Source: Acidobacteriota bacterium (GTDB lineage Bacteria; Acidobacteriota; Terriglobia; Bryobacterales; JACQDG01). From it: a stretch of 25,824 nucleotides of DNA. The notes under the pieces were generated by a model. That model searched no databases, was not told the origin of the DNA, and saw only the letters and a list, made by a program, of their open reading frames with translations. The DNA is taken from positions 1 to 25,824 of the forward strand of contig JACQDG010000056.1 of the NCBI GenBank assembly GCA_016201185.1, read 5' to 3'. Both the position numbers and the translations under genes were made by a program. Positions 1 through 7,642 of the stretch are shown piece after piece. Position 1 is the stretch's first letter, and every line of letters begins with the position of its first letter.

Positions 1-276
1 AATTCGAAGATCGTTACCCCCGACGGCGAGGAAGCCGCCAAGCTGTCGCTGACCCAGCATGGAGAGAAGATCGCCGGCACTCTCTCCGGCGACCGGGGAA
101 AGTTCAAGCTGGAAGGCACGGTGAAGGAAACGGAGATCGAGTTCATCCTGGACTACACCGGCGGCGATGAGCCCATGCGCATCCCCTTCAACGGTAAGTT
201 GGAAGGCGACAAGATCTCCGGCCATTTCACGGCGGGCGACTTCACTGGCTCCTGGACCGCGGAAAGGGCGAACTAA
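1..276 (+). CDS. C-terminal fragment of an unknown protein
   Basis: The reading frame is open from base 1 and stops with TAA at 274-276, so only the last 91 residues are present and the start lies outside the window. The fragment is rich in short alternating polar/hydrophobic strands with glycine turns (GEKIAGTLSG, LEGDKISGHF, FTGSWTAER), which suggests an antiparallel beta sheet or small barrel. I recognise no catalytic motif. Similar beta-rich tails occur in secreted proteins of Acidobacteriota, but this is only an impression. It converges on cutA with 7 bases between the two stop codons. Confidence 0.7.
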   Translation, partial: NSKIVTPDGEEAAKLSLTQHGEKIAGTLSGDRGKFKLEGTVKETEIEFILDYTGGDEPMRIPFNGKLEGDKISGHFTAGDFTGSWTAERAN

Positions 277-283
277 GCGCCCG

Positions 284-607
284 TCAGCCTTCGGCCAGCT
301 CTCCTTCCATCCAGTTCAGGTAGTTTCGCGCGCCGTCCACGATCGGCACGGCGATGAGTTCGGGTATCTCGTAGCTGTGCAGGCGCTCCCACTCTGTCCG
401 CAGACGCTCGAACAGCCCGCGACTCGATTTAATGAGCAGCAGGACTTCCTTATCCTGCTCTACCTTGCCTTTCCAGCGGTAGAAGGATTCCGCACGGGGA
501 AAAATGTTGACGCAGGCCGCCAGGCGCTGCTCTATCAGGTGACGGGCCAGCTTCCTGGCTTCTTCGACCCCCGAACAAGCGCTGTAGACAACGATTTTGT
601 CCGTCAT
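284..607 (-). CDS. cutA: CutA-like divalent cation tolerance protein
   Basis: A 107-residue cytoplasmic protein of the CutA family, which forms very stable trimers with a ferredoxin-like fold and has been linked to copper/divalent metal tolerance, although its real role is debated. Family signatures are visible: VVYSACSGVEEARKLA near the N-terminus, RLAACVNIFP, FYRWKGKVEQDKEVLLLIK in the middle, and HSYEIPELIAVPI near the C-terminus. Length is normal for the family (about 105-115). The frame is open upstream to 646, but the ATG at 605-607 matches the family N-terminus and has a GGAG eight bases upstream. The next gene (divIC-like) diverges from it, with 95 bases between the starts. Confidence 0.93.
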   Translation of the reverse strand: MTDKIVVYSACSGVEEARKLARHLIEQRLAACVNIFPRAESFYRWKGKVEQDKEVLLLIKSSRGLFERLRTEWERLHSYEIPELIAVPIVDGARNYLNWMEGELAEG

Positions 608-653
608 GGTATTTACTCCAGGGATGTGCTCTCTGGCCGGGGCCAAAAAAAGC

Positions 654-682
654 TTGGCCGTAGGTCCTCTTGCCTATAGAAT
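654..682 (+). promoter_or_regulatory. Predicted promoter of the divIC-like gene
   Basis: A -35-like TTGGCC at 654-659 and a -10-like TAGAAT at 677-682 are separated by exactly 17 bases. A start near 689 would leave a 5' leader of about 14 bases before the ATG at 703. The same TTGG(C/T)C-17-TAGAAT arrangement recurs before the MerR-TPR gene. Confidence 0.5.
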
Positions 683-702
683 GGAGTGAGCAACAAGCGA
701 GC

Positions 703-1008
703 ATGCGCTGGAACTTGCGAAAGCCCGATACCCGCCGCCTCATTTGGCTTGTGCTCACATCCCTGTTCCTGATGCTCGTGGCCTACCAGGTGTTCGGAGC
801 CAACGGCATTGTCGCTCTGCGCCACAGGAAGCAAGAGGAGATCGAGTGGCGGGCGCGCAACGAAGCCCTGCAGCGGCAAAACGGGGAACTGGGAACGCGC
901 ATTCACGGGTTACGGACCGACCCAAAGGCCATTGAGAAAATCGCTCGCGAGGACATGATGCTGGCCGGGCCGGGAGACCGGGTCATCGTCACCCCCGACA
1001 AAAAGTAA
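703..1008 (+). CDS. DivIC/FtsB-like septum formation initiator
   Basis: A 101-residue small bitopic membrane protein with the layout of FtsB/DivIC: a short basic cytoplasmic N-terminus (RWNLRKPDTRR), one membrane segment around residues 15-35 (LIWLVLTSLFLMLVAYQVFG), a periplasmic coiled coil (about 45-75, rich in E/Q/R/L), then the conserved tail type ERIAREDMMLAGPGD. In other bacteria these proteins bridge FtsL and FtsQ in the divisome. The open frame begins at a TTG (670), but that codon lies before the predicted -10 box, so the ATG at 703 is the better start. Neighbours are not division genes, so the assignment rests on topology and the C-terminal motif. Confidence 0.8.
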   Translation: MRWNLRKPDTRRLIWLVLTSLFLMLVAYQVFGANGIVALRHRKQEEIEWRARNEALQRQNGELGTRIHGLRTDPKAIEKIAREDMMLAGPGDRVIVTPDKK

Positions 1009-1039
1009 CGGTCGCGGCGTCCTGCCGGCCAGCGCGAGC

Positions 1040-1813
1040 CTATTTCACCACCCCGGCCAAGGGGCTGCTGGCCGAGGCGTACAACCGCTTCTCCATGCGA
1101 CCGGCCAGGCAGGCCAGCCGGCCCGCTTCCACGGCGTGCTTCATGGCCAGGGCCATCTTCTCCGGGTCTGCGGCGGCGGCGATCCCCGTGTTCATCAGCA
1201 CGGCGTCGGCGCCCAACTCCATGGCGATGGCGGCGTCGGAGGCTGTGCCTACTCCGGCGTCTATGATCAGCGGAACCGTGGTAATCACTTCCCGCAAGAT
1301 GCGGATGTTAGCTTCGTTCTGAATGCCCATGCCCGAGCCGATGGGCGCGCCCAGCGGCATCACGGCCGCGGCCCCGGCGTCCACCAGTCTGCGGGCGTTC
1401 ACTACGTCGTCGTTCGTGTAAGGCAGCACGACGAAGCCTTCCTTCACCAGGACCCGCGTGGCCTCGAGCAGGCCTTCGTTGTCCGGGAAGAGCGTCTTCT
1501 CATCGCCGATCACTTCGAGCTTGATCCAGTTCGACAGCCCAACCTCCCGCGCCAGCCGCGCCGTGCGGATCGCTTCCTCGGCCGTGTAGCAGCCTGCCGT
1601 GTTGGGCAGGATGAAGATCTTGCTACGGTCGATGTAATCGAGCAGGGATTCCTTGCTGCGGTCGGTGAGATTCACCCGTCGCACCGCCACCGTCACGCAC
1701 TCTGCCCCCGACAGTTCGTGGCAGCGCTTCATCTGCTGGAAGCTGCGGTATTTCCCCGTTCCCACGATGAGCCGGGAGCCGAATTCCCGGTCCGCTATTC
1801 GCAAAGTGTCCAT
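1040..1813 (-). CDS. thiG: Thiazole synthase ThiG
   Basis: A 257-residue cytoplasmic TIM-barrel enzyme that forms the thiazole phosphate of thiamine from 1-deoxy-xylulose 5-phosphate, dehydroglycine and ThiS-thiocarboxylate. Nearly the whole family pattern is visible: RLIVGTGKY (14-22), ILPNTAGCYTAEEA (68-81), the Schiff-base lysine in WIKLEVIGD (K98), VMPLGAPIGSGMGI, IIDAGVGTASDAA and ADAVLMNTGIA. Length is normal. No thiS, thiH, thiO, thiE or thiF gene is in the window, so its partners are elsewhere. It is last in the minus-strand run but has its own -10 box directly before the ATG (see 1820-1825), so it is probably transcribed separately as a leaderless mRNA. No TPP riboswitch can fit in that space. 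Confidence 0.97.
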   Translation of the reverse strand: MDTLRIADREFGSRLIVGTGKYRSFQQMKRCHELSGAECVTVAVRRVNLTDRSKESLLDYIDRSKIFILPNTAGCYTAEEAIRTARLAREVGLSNWIKLEVIGDEKTLFPDNEGLLEATRVLVKEGFVVLPYTNDDVVNARRLVDAGAAAVMPLGAPIGSGMGIQNEANIRILREVITTVPLIIDAGVGTASDAAIAMELGADAVLMNTGIAAAADPEKMALAMKHAVEAGRLACLAGRMEKRLYASASSPLAGVVK

Positions 1814-1819
1814 ACCTGA

Positions 1820-1825
1820 ATTCTA
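1820..1825 (-). promoter_or_regulatory. Predicted leaderless -10 box of thiG
   Basis: On the minus strand TAGAAT (1825 to 1820) is followed by only six bases (TCAGGT) before the ATG at 1813. Transcription starting about 7 bases after the box would begin at the A of the start codon. There is no Shine-Dalgarno sequence. No convincing -35 box is seen. Confidence 0.45.
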
Positions 1826-1843
1826 ACAGGAAAAATGACCCGC

Positions 1844-1921
1844 TCAGTTGGCGTCGGGCTCCTTGGGGATGGGGCCGAACCAGTAGCCGGGCCGCGTGCG
1901 CACTTTCAAGCCATCGTAGGC
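1844..1921 (-). pseudogene. Out-of-frame C-terminal tail of the VWFA protein
   Basis: In the frame shifted relative to the gene upstream, the minus strand encodes AYDGLKVRTRPGYWFG and a short proline-rich end, stopping with TGA at 1844-1846. KVRTRPGYW is the usual C-terminus of VWFA-related Acidobacterial proteins; the second VWFA protein in this window ends RIRTRAGYRPKL. The tail begins directly where the upstream frame diverges (about 1921-1926), so it is read as the original end of that gene, now disconnected. Confidence 0.75.
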
Positions 1922-2910
1922 CTGTGCAGTTCCTCTCCGATCTTGCCCACCGACTCCTCGAGACTGCTCGTGGTCAGAGGGGCCAGCATCTTGCCCCCGG
2001 TGCCATCGGTGAGCAACTGCAACGGGTCGTTGAAGAGGAGGTTCTTCACGCCACGCACGGCTTCGATGATGAACTGGATGGCATTCACTACTTCGACGTG
2101 CGACTGCGCTTGGGAGGTGGGCGTGGAGACCACGCCCGGGGCAGTCGGGCGAGCGGCCACCCCGGGCGGGAAGACGTCCCGCTTGGGCTGCGCGGGCTGA
2201 GTGGCTTTCCCCTTCAGGGTGGAGAGGCGGATGCCGTAGATGATAATGTCGGACAACTGTGCGTCCCGCATGACCTCGCCCAAGTTCGTTTCGCTGCCGT
2301 TGTCCCGCGTTTCGGAAACGATGATGATTACCTTGCGGTGGTTCTCCGGCCGCGTGCGAAGCAGGCGGATGGCCCGCCACACGGCGTCGCTCATCCGCGT
2401 AGCGTCGCTTCCCGCCTTGATCTTCTTCACCGCGTCGATGATCTTGTCGGGGTCCTTGGTGAATTCCTGCCGCACATCCACCCGGCTATCGAAGGAAATG
2501 ACCGCGGCCTCCCCCTGCTCGCCCAGCACGAGATAGGGATAAAGATTGCCCGTCTTTTGGATCTGCGACAGCAGCCCTTCGATCCGCCCGCTCGACTGGA
2601 TGCACAGCACCAGAGAGATCGGCAGAAAGCTGACGTCGAAACCAGCGATCTCCTGCTCCTGGTCGTTATCGAAGACCTTGAAGTCTTCTTTCTTTAACCC
2701 GGGGACATACTTATTGTCCGGACCGAGCACAGTCACCGGCGCCGTAACCAGGCTGGTGGTGGTTCCGAAACGATGCTCGGGAGCCTCCTTTGACCGGGAA
2801 GACGGGGGCGCCTGGGTCTGCGCTTGCGCTACGGCAAGCAGGAACATAAACAGCGCCGCCCGGGACACGCTCACACTTTTGGGACGCCGGGGGTAAGGAA
2901 GCGGTTTCAT
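1906..2910 (-). CDS. Secreted VWFA-related Acidobacterial protein, frameshifted near the C-terminus
   Basis: A 334-residue product with a signal peptide (basic KPLPYPRRPK, hydrophobic AALFMFLLAVAQAQ) and a von Willebrand A-type fold: VTAPVTVLGPDNKYVPGLKKEDFKV is the typical lead-in strand pair of TIGR03436 proteins, followed by ISLVLCIQSSGR, KVIIIVSETRDNGSET and a long C-terminal helix. The metal site is degenerate: the DxSxS motif reads QSSGR. The frame ends early (EELHRPTMA), while the true family end continues in another frame; about 25-30 residues corresponding to YTVSYYP...GWRSITVEL of the second VWFA protein are missing. The ATG overlaps the mogA stop (TGATG), with AGGAA six bases upstream, so it is translationally coupled to the Mo-cofactor genes. 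It is probably exported; its function is unknown. Confidence 0.82.
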   Translation of the reverse strand: MKPLPYPRRPKSVSVSRAALFMFLLAVAQAQTQAPPSSRSKEAPEHRFGTTTSLVTAPVTVLGPDNKYVPGLKKEDFKVFDNDQEQEIAGFDVSFLPISLVLCIQSSGRIEGLLSQIQKTGNLYPYLVLGEQGEAAVISFDSRVDVRQEFTKDPDKIIDAVKKIKAGSDATRMSDAVWRAIRLLRTRPENHRKVIIIVSETRDNGSETNLGEVMRDAQLSDIIIYGIRLSTLKGKATQPAQPKRDVFPPGVAARPTAPGVVSTPTSQAQSHVEVVNAIQFIIEAVRGVKNLLFNDPLQLLTDGTGGKMLAPLTTSSLEESVGKIGEELHRPTMA

Positions 2911-3407
2911 CAGGGTTCCTGGTGCTTGGTATGGCCGTTGAGCAGATCCATGGTGTGGGGCAGGAGTTCGGCGATGGCGTCCAGGGATTCCACGGCTCCC
3001 TTCGGCGAGCCGGGGAGGTTGACGATCAGCACCCGGCCCCGCGTGCCGGCCATGGCCCGCGAAAGCATGGCCAGCGGGGTCGAATGCCGCCCCCGGGCCC
3101 GCATCAGCTCGCCGAAGCCGGGAATATCGCGGTCGACCACCGCGCGCGTCGCCTCCACCGTCACGTCGCGCGGCGACAGGCCCGTGCCGCCGGTGGTGAA
3201 GATAGCCTGGATCTGGTTGCCGTCGGCCAGCGTGGAGAGCCTCGCAGCAATACGGTTCTGGTCGTCCGGCAGCACCTCGACGGCGGACACTTTCCACCCC
3301 AGCTTTTCCAGCCGCTCGCGCACGGCCGGCCCGCTGCGGTCTTCGCGGAGCCCGCAGTGAGCCGAGTCGCTGATGGTCAGCACTGCCGCCTGCGGCCGCC
3401 CCGACAT
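2910..3407 (-). CDS. mogA: MogA/MoaB-type molybdopterin adenylyltransferase
   Basis: A 165-residue cytoplasmic protein of the MogA/MoaB family, which adenylylates molybdopterin before metal insertion by MoeA. Visible motifs are AVLTISDSAHCGLREDRSG at the N-terminus, the molybdopterin-binding TTGGTGLSPRD (71-81) and LIVNLPGSPKGA (127-138). The frame is open further upstream, but the ATG at 3405-3407 matches the family start and has a strong AAGGAGGG seven bases upstream, inside the end of moaC. It lies two bases after moaC and its stop overlaps the VWFA start. Whether it is MogA or MoaB in the strict sense cannot be decided by eye; the 165-residue length fits both. Confidence 0.93.
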   Translation of the reverse strand: MSGRPQAAVLTISDSAHCGLREDRSGPAVRERLEKLGWKVSAVEVLPDDQNRIAARLSTLADGNQIQAIFTTGGTGLSPRDVTVEATRAVVDRDIPGFGELMRARGRHSTPLAMLSRAMAGTRGRVLIVNLPGSPKGAVESLDAIAELLPHTMDLLNGHTKHQEP

Positions 3408-3409
3408 TC

Positions 3410-3907
3410 TCAGCCCTCCTTCGGCCCGCCGCGCTGATAGACGCCGCTTTTGCCGCCGGTCTTTTCGAGCAGATAGAGTTGGGAGATTTCGATTGACTTG
3501 TCCAGCCCTTTGGCCATGTCGTAGATTGTCAGCGCCGCCACGGCTGCCGCCGTGAGCGCCTCCATCTCCACGCCGGTGGGCCCGGTGGTAGAAGCGGTGG
3601 AGACGATTTCCACTCCCTCGGAGACCAGCGTTGTCTCCACGTCCAGGTGGGTAAGCAGCAGGGGGTGGCACAAGGGGATCAACTCGGCGGTTCGCTTGGC
3701 GGCCGATATGCCGGCGATGCGGGCGATCTCCAGCGGATGGCCTTTCGGATTCTCCGGCAGTTGCTCAAGCACCTCGGGCTGGATACGGACCAGCGCATGG
3801 GCCCGGGCGGTGCGGCGAGTAAACGGCTTCTCGCTCACGTCCACCATGCGCGGCGCGCCGGCACTGTCGTAGTGCGTCAGGCGGTTTTTTGCAAGACGCG
3901 CTTTCAT
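3410..3907 (-). CDS. moaC: Cyclic pyranopterin monophosphate synthase MoaC
   Basis: A 165-residue cytoplasmic enzyme that, with MoaA, converts GTP to cyclic pyranopterin monophosphate, the first step of Mo-cofactor synthesis. The sequence shows LTHYDSAGAPRMVDVSEK at the N-terminus, LIPLCHPL (77-83), the substrate-site strand TGVEMEALTA (111-120), and YDMAKGLDK with D130 and K133 in the positions of the catalytic Asp and Lys of E. coli MoaC. Length is normal. It begins one base after the moeA stop and ends two bases before mogA, so the three genes form one transcription unit. moaA, moaD and moaE are not in the window. Confidence 0.97.
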   Translation of the reverse strand: MKARLAKNRLTHYDSAGAPRMVDVSEKPFTRRTARAHALVRIQPEVLEQLPENPKGHPLEIARIAGISAAKRTAELIPLCHPLLLTHLDVETTLVSEGVEIVSTASTTGPTGVEMEALTAAAVAALTIYDMAKGLDKSIEISQLYLLEKTGGKSGVYQRGGPKEG

Positions 3908-3908
3908 C

Positions 3909-5108
3909 TCACAAGGGCAAGACCGGCATCCACTCGCCAGCCTTCCACTCCTCCCGGTTGGCGGATGCCACCAGCAAGCAGTTCGACCGGGTCAGCGCCA
4001 CCACATCGCCCGACCCTTGCCATTTTACCGGATTTAGCACAGCCGCGTCGCCGGCTCCGGAGAGCATCGCGGGCAGGAAGCGGGTGAGGCCGGGGCGGTG
4101 CCGAAAGTCCGACGCCAACCGGGCATGGGTGAACCGCAGCGGCGCCTCGGCCGCCCCGCCCAGCAATTCCAGAGCGGCGCGGGCAAAGACTTCAAACGTC
4201 ACCATGGTGGAGAGCGGATTGCCCGGCAGGCCGAAGAAAAATTTCTCGCGGGCGCGGCCGAAGACCAGCGGCTTGCCGGGCTGGATGAGAACACCGTCGA
4301 AGAAAAACTGCGCGCCGAGATCCGCTAAAACCCGCTCCACTAAGTCGTATTTCCCCATCGAGACGCCGCCTGAGAGCAGCAGTAGGTCAGCCTCGAGGCC
4401 CCGCTCGACCAGCCCGGTGGTGCTGGCCAACTCATCCGGTGCGATGGGCAAAAGGATCGGCTCGCCGCCGGCGCGGGTCACCTGGGCGGCCAGCGAATGG
4501 GCATTGGAATTACGGATCTGATAGGGGAGCGGTGTGTCGGCGATCTCCACTACTTCGTCGCCGGTGGAGAGAATAGAAACACGAGGCCGGCGATAGACGC
4601 GCACGGCGGAGTGACCGAAGCTGGCCAGCAGTGCAACCTCCGGATAGCGCAGCCGCCGGCCCGGGGCGAGCGCCGCCTGTCCGGCCTGTGCCTCGCTCCC
4701 CCGCGGCACGACATTTTCGCCTTCCCGAACACGACGCTCGAGGACGACCGTTTCTCCCTCGCAGCGCGTGTGTTCGACCATGACCACCGCGTCGGCGCCG
4801 GCGGGCACGGGCGCCCCGGTCATGATCTCCACCGCTTCGCCCGGGCGCAGCTCGCCCGAGAACTCAGCCCCGGCCCGCACCTGGCCCATCACGCGCAGGG
4901 ATCCCGGAGTTTCGCGCGCCCGAACGGCATAGCCGTCCCGGGTGGCGCGGTCAAACGGCGGATAATCCCGGTCGGCGGCCACGGCCTCGACGGCGATGCG
5001 GCCCTGCGCCTGAGCCAGTGGGACCGCCTCGGTCTCGGGCAGGCGGCGGCCGGAGCACACCTCCCTCGCGACAATTTCCCGGGCCTGCTCGAATGAAACG
5101 ATATCCAT
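3909..5108 (-). CDS. moeA: Molybdopterin molybdenumtransferase MoeA
   Basis: A 399-residue cytoplasmic enzyme that inserts molybdate into adenylylated molybdopterin. Family marks in order: IVSFEQAREIV (N-terminus), DYPPFDRATRDGYAVRA (about 50-65), IMTGAPVPAGADAVVMVE, the MogA-like domain with RVSILSTGDEV, SNAHSLAAQV, LLLSGGVSMGKYDLV and FFFGLPGNPLSTMVTFEVF, then the C-terminal beta domain. Two in-frame ATGs exist. The one at 5106-5108 is preceded by GGAGAG at good spacing and gives the usual N-terminus; the one at 5121-5123 would add five residues. It heads the Mo-cofactor cluster and lies downstream of purA, from which it is separated by an inverted repeat. Confidence 0.96.
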   Translation of the reverse strand: MDIVSFEQAREIVAREVCSGRRLPETEAVPLAQAQGRIAVEAVAADRDYPPFDRATRDGYAVRARETPGSLRVMGQVRAGAEFSGELRPGEAVEIMTGAPVPAGADAVVMVEHTRCEGETVVLERRVREGENVVPRGSEAQAGQAALAPGRRLRYPEVALLASFGHSAVRVYRRPRVSILSTGDEVVEIADTPLPYQIRNSNAHSLAAQVTRAGGEPILLPIAPDELASTTGLVERGLEADLLLLSGGVSMGKYDLVERVLADLGAQFFFDGVLIQPGKPLVFGRAREKFFFGLPGNPLSTMVTFEVFARAALELLGGAAEAPLRFTHARLASDFRHRPGLTRFLPAMLSGAGDAAVLNPVKWQGSGDVVALTRSNCLLVASANREEWKAGEWMPVLPL

Positions 5109-5127
5109 GGGATGACTCTCCATTATC

Positions 5128-5199
5128 CTTCACCGCGGAGGCCCAGAAGCAGCAGAGGTATCCTGCGGGCTCTGCGTTCTCTGCGCCTCTGCGGTGAAG
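5128..5199. repeat. Intergenic imperfect inverted repeat (CTCTGCG-type)
   Basis: The outer arms are 15 bases, CTTCACCGCGGAGGC at 5128-5142 and GCCTCTGCGGTGAAG at 5185-5199, complementary except for one G-A position. The inner part (AGAAGCAGCAGAG and CTCTGCGTTCTCT) is also partly complementary, so the 72-base unit could fold into one long stem. It fills nearly all of the purA-moeA gap. It looks like a dispersed intergenic palindromic element, not a simple terminator, as there is no T-tract on either strand. Confidence 0.7.
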
Positions 5200-5205
5200 A
5201 TTGGG

Positions 5206-6510
<1,305 letters not shown>

Positions 6511-6580
6511 GAACTAGTGTCAGCTCTTGGCGTCGCCCGCGGCCCTGGAGTTCCGCGAGATGCAGGCCCTTGACGTGCCC

Positions 6581-7603
6581 CTACAACTTCGGCCTGTATC
6601 CGGCCCGCGTGCGAATCCGGTACTTCTTGGCGGCGTCCCCGGTCAGTTCCACAGTGATACTGCGCCAGCCCTCGTTCGGGTTGGGCTGGGGATAGTAGCT
6701 CACCGTGTAGACGTGGCCCAATTCTTCCCGGATAGCCTGGAAGGCCTCGGTTTGCCTCTGCCAGGTCTTGGCGAAATAAGCCCTTCCGCCGGTCCGCGCG
6801 GTGATGCGGCGGAAGACGTTGCCCGAGATGGGATCCTTGTTGACCTCGCTGGTGGAAATCACGTAGATGGGAATGCCCTCGTCTTCGGCCACAGCGCGCA
6901 CATCGTCGGGGGCCAGCATGCTGGCGTTGTCTGGACCGTTTGAGAAGACAATCACTACCTTGCGGCCGGGCATCTGCGCGGCGTCGCGCAGGGTCAGCAG
7001 CAGCGCATTGTAGAGAGCCGTGTCGTCGCCGGCGACCGACTGGCGCAGACCGCGAAGGGCCAGCATCCGGTCGCGGGTCGGCGGAGTGGCGCGGCTCAGG
7101 TTGCGGCTGAAGGTGTAAATGGCGATCGAGTCGGCCCGGTCCAGGCCCCGCAGGAAGTCGGCGATGGCGTCCTCGGCGTAAACGAATCCCCGGTACATGA
7201 AATTGCTGGTATCGAATAGGATGAAGACATTCGTTCCCACGAAGCTGTCTGAGGCCAGATTGACGCCGGCCGCTCCCGGTGAACCCGAACCCTCGGCGCC
7301 GGCTGCGGCTCGCCCCTCTTCGACGGTAACAGGGGCCTGGCTGCCTTCGCCAAAGAAAGCGATCTTCTGGGCGATGCCGTCCTCCAGCACCCGGAAGTCG
7401 CCGGGCTTCAGTCCGGTCACGTAGCGGCCCTGGCGGCTGGTGACGCTGACGCTCAGCACCACCAAATCCACTTTGACGCGGAACACGGGGGCCTGACCCG
7501 AAGGTTGCTGCGCCCAGAGAGCGCCGGCCACGGCGCCGGTCGCCGCCAGCGCCGCCAGCAAGCCTCCGGCCAGGAGCATTCGTGCCTTCCGCCTTCTCCC
7601 CAT
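6581..7603 (-). CDS. Secreted VWFA-related Acidobacterial protein 2
   Basis: A 340-residue protein of the TIGR03436 type. A basic n-region (MGRRRKAR) and a hydrophobic alanine-rich stretch ending ALWAQQ form a signal peptide. Then come FRVKVDLVVLSVSVTSRQGRYV and LKPGDFRVLEDG, the lead-in of this family, and a VWA fold with FILFDTSNFMYRG, IAIYTFS, DTALYNALL, KVVIVFSNGPDNAS and the C-terminal YTVSYYPQPNPNEGWRSI and YRIRTRAGYRPK. The metal motif keeps Asp and Ser but has Phe in the last DxSxS position. The frame allows a GTG start at 7621 that overlaps a GGGGAGG; I chose the ATG at 7603 because it gives a standard signal peptide. It lies about 40 bases downstream of the 1075-residue gene and is probably co-transcribed with it. 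Confidence 0.85.
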   Translation of the reverse strand: MGRRRKARMLLAGGLLAALAATGAVAGALWAQQPSGQAPVFRVKVDLVVLSVSVTSRQGRYVTGLKPGDFRVLEDGIAQKIAFFGEGSQAPVTVEEGRAAAGAEGSGSPGAAGVNLASDSFVGTNVFILFDTSNFMYRGFVYAEDAIADFLRGLDRADSIAIYTFSRNLSRATPPTRDRMLALRGLRQSVAGDDTALYNALLLTLRDAAQMPGRKVVIVFSNGPDNASMLAPDDVRAVAEDEGIPIYVISTSEVNKDPISGNVFRRITARTGGRAYFAKTWQRQTEAFQAIREELGHVYTVSYYPQPNPNEGWRSITVELTGDAAKKYRIRTRAGYRPKL

Positions 7604-7642
7604 CGACTCTTGAATGGTCACCTCCCCTGCACCCTTCCCTTC

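Noticed and set aside
1814..1843. TPP riboswitch before thiG
   Set aside because: Only 30 bases separate the upstream stop from the ATG, with a -10 box six bases away; there is no room for the aptamer.
1900..1930. Programmed ribosomal frameshift in VWFA protein 1
   Set aside because: No slippery heptamer or stimulatory hairpin is seen, and a whole protein segment is missing at the junction, which frameshifting cannot explain.
2911..3297. Upstream extension of VWFA protein 1 through mogA
   Set aside because: That part is antisense-like noise in another frame of mogA; the signal peptide begins at the ATG at 2910.
5109..5123. Alternative ATG of moeA at 5123
   Set aside because: It adds MESHP without family support, and the GGAGAG lying just after it serves the ATG at 5108 better; kept as a note only.
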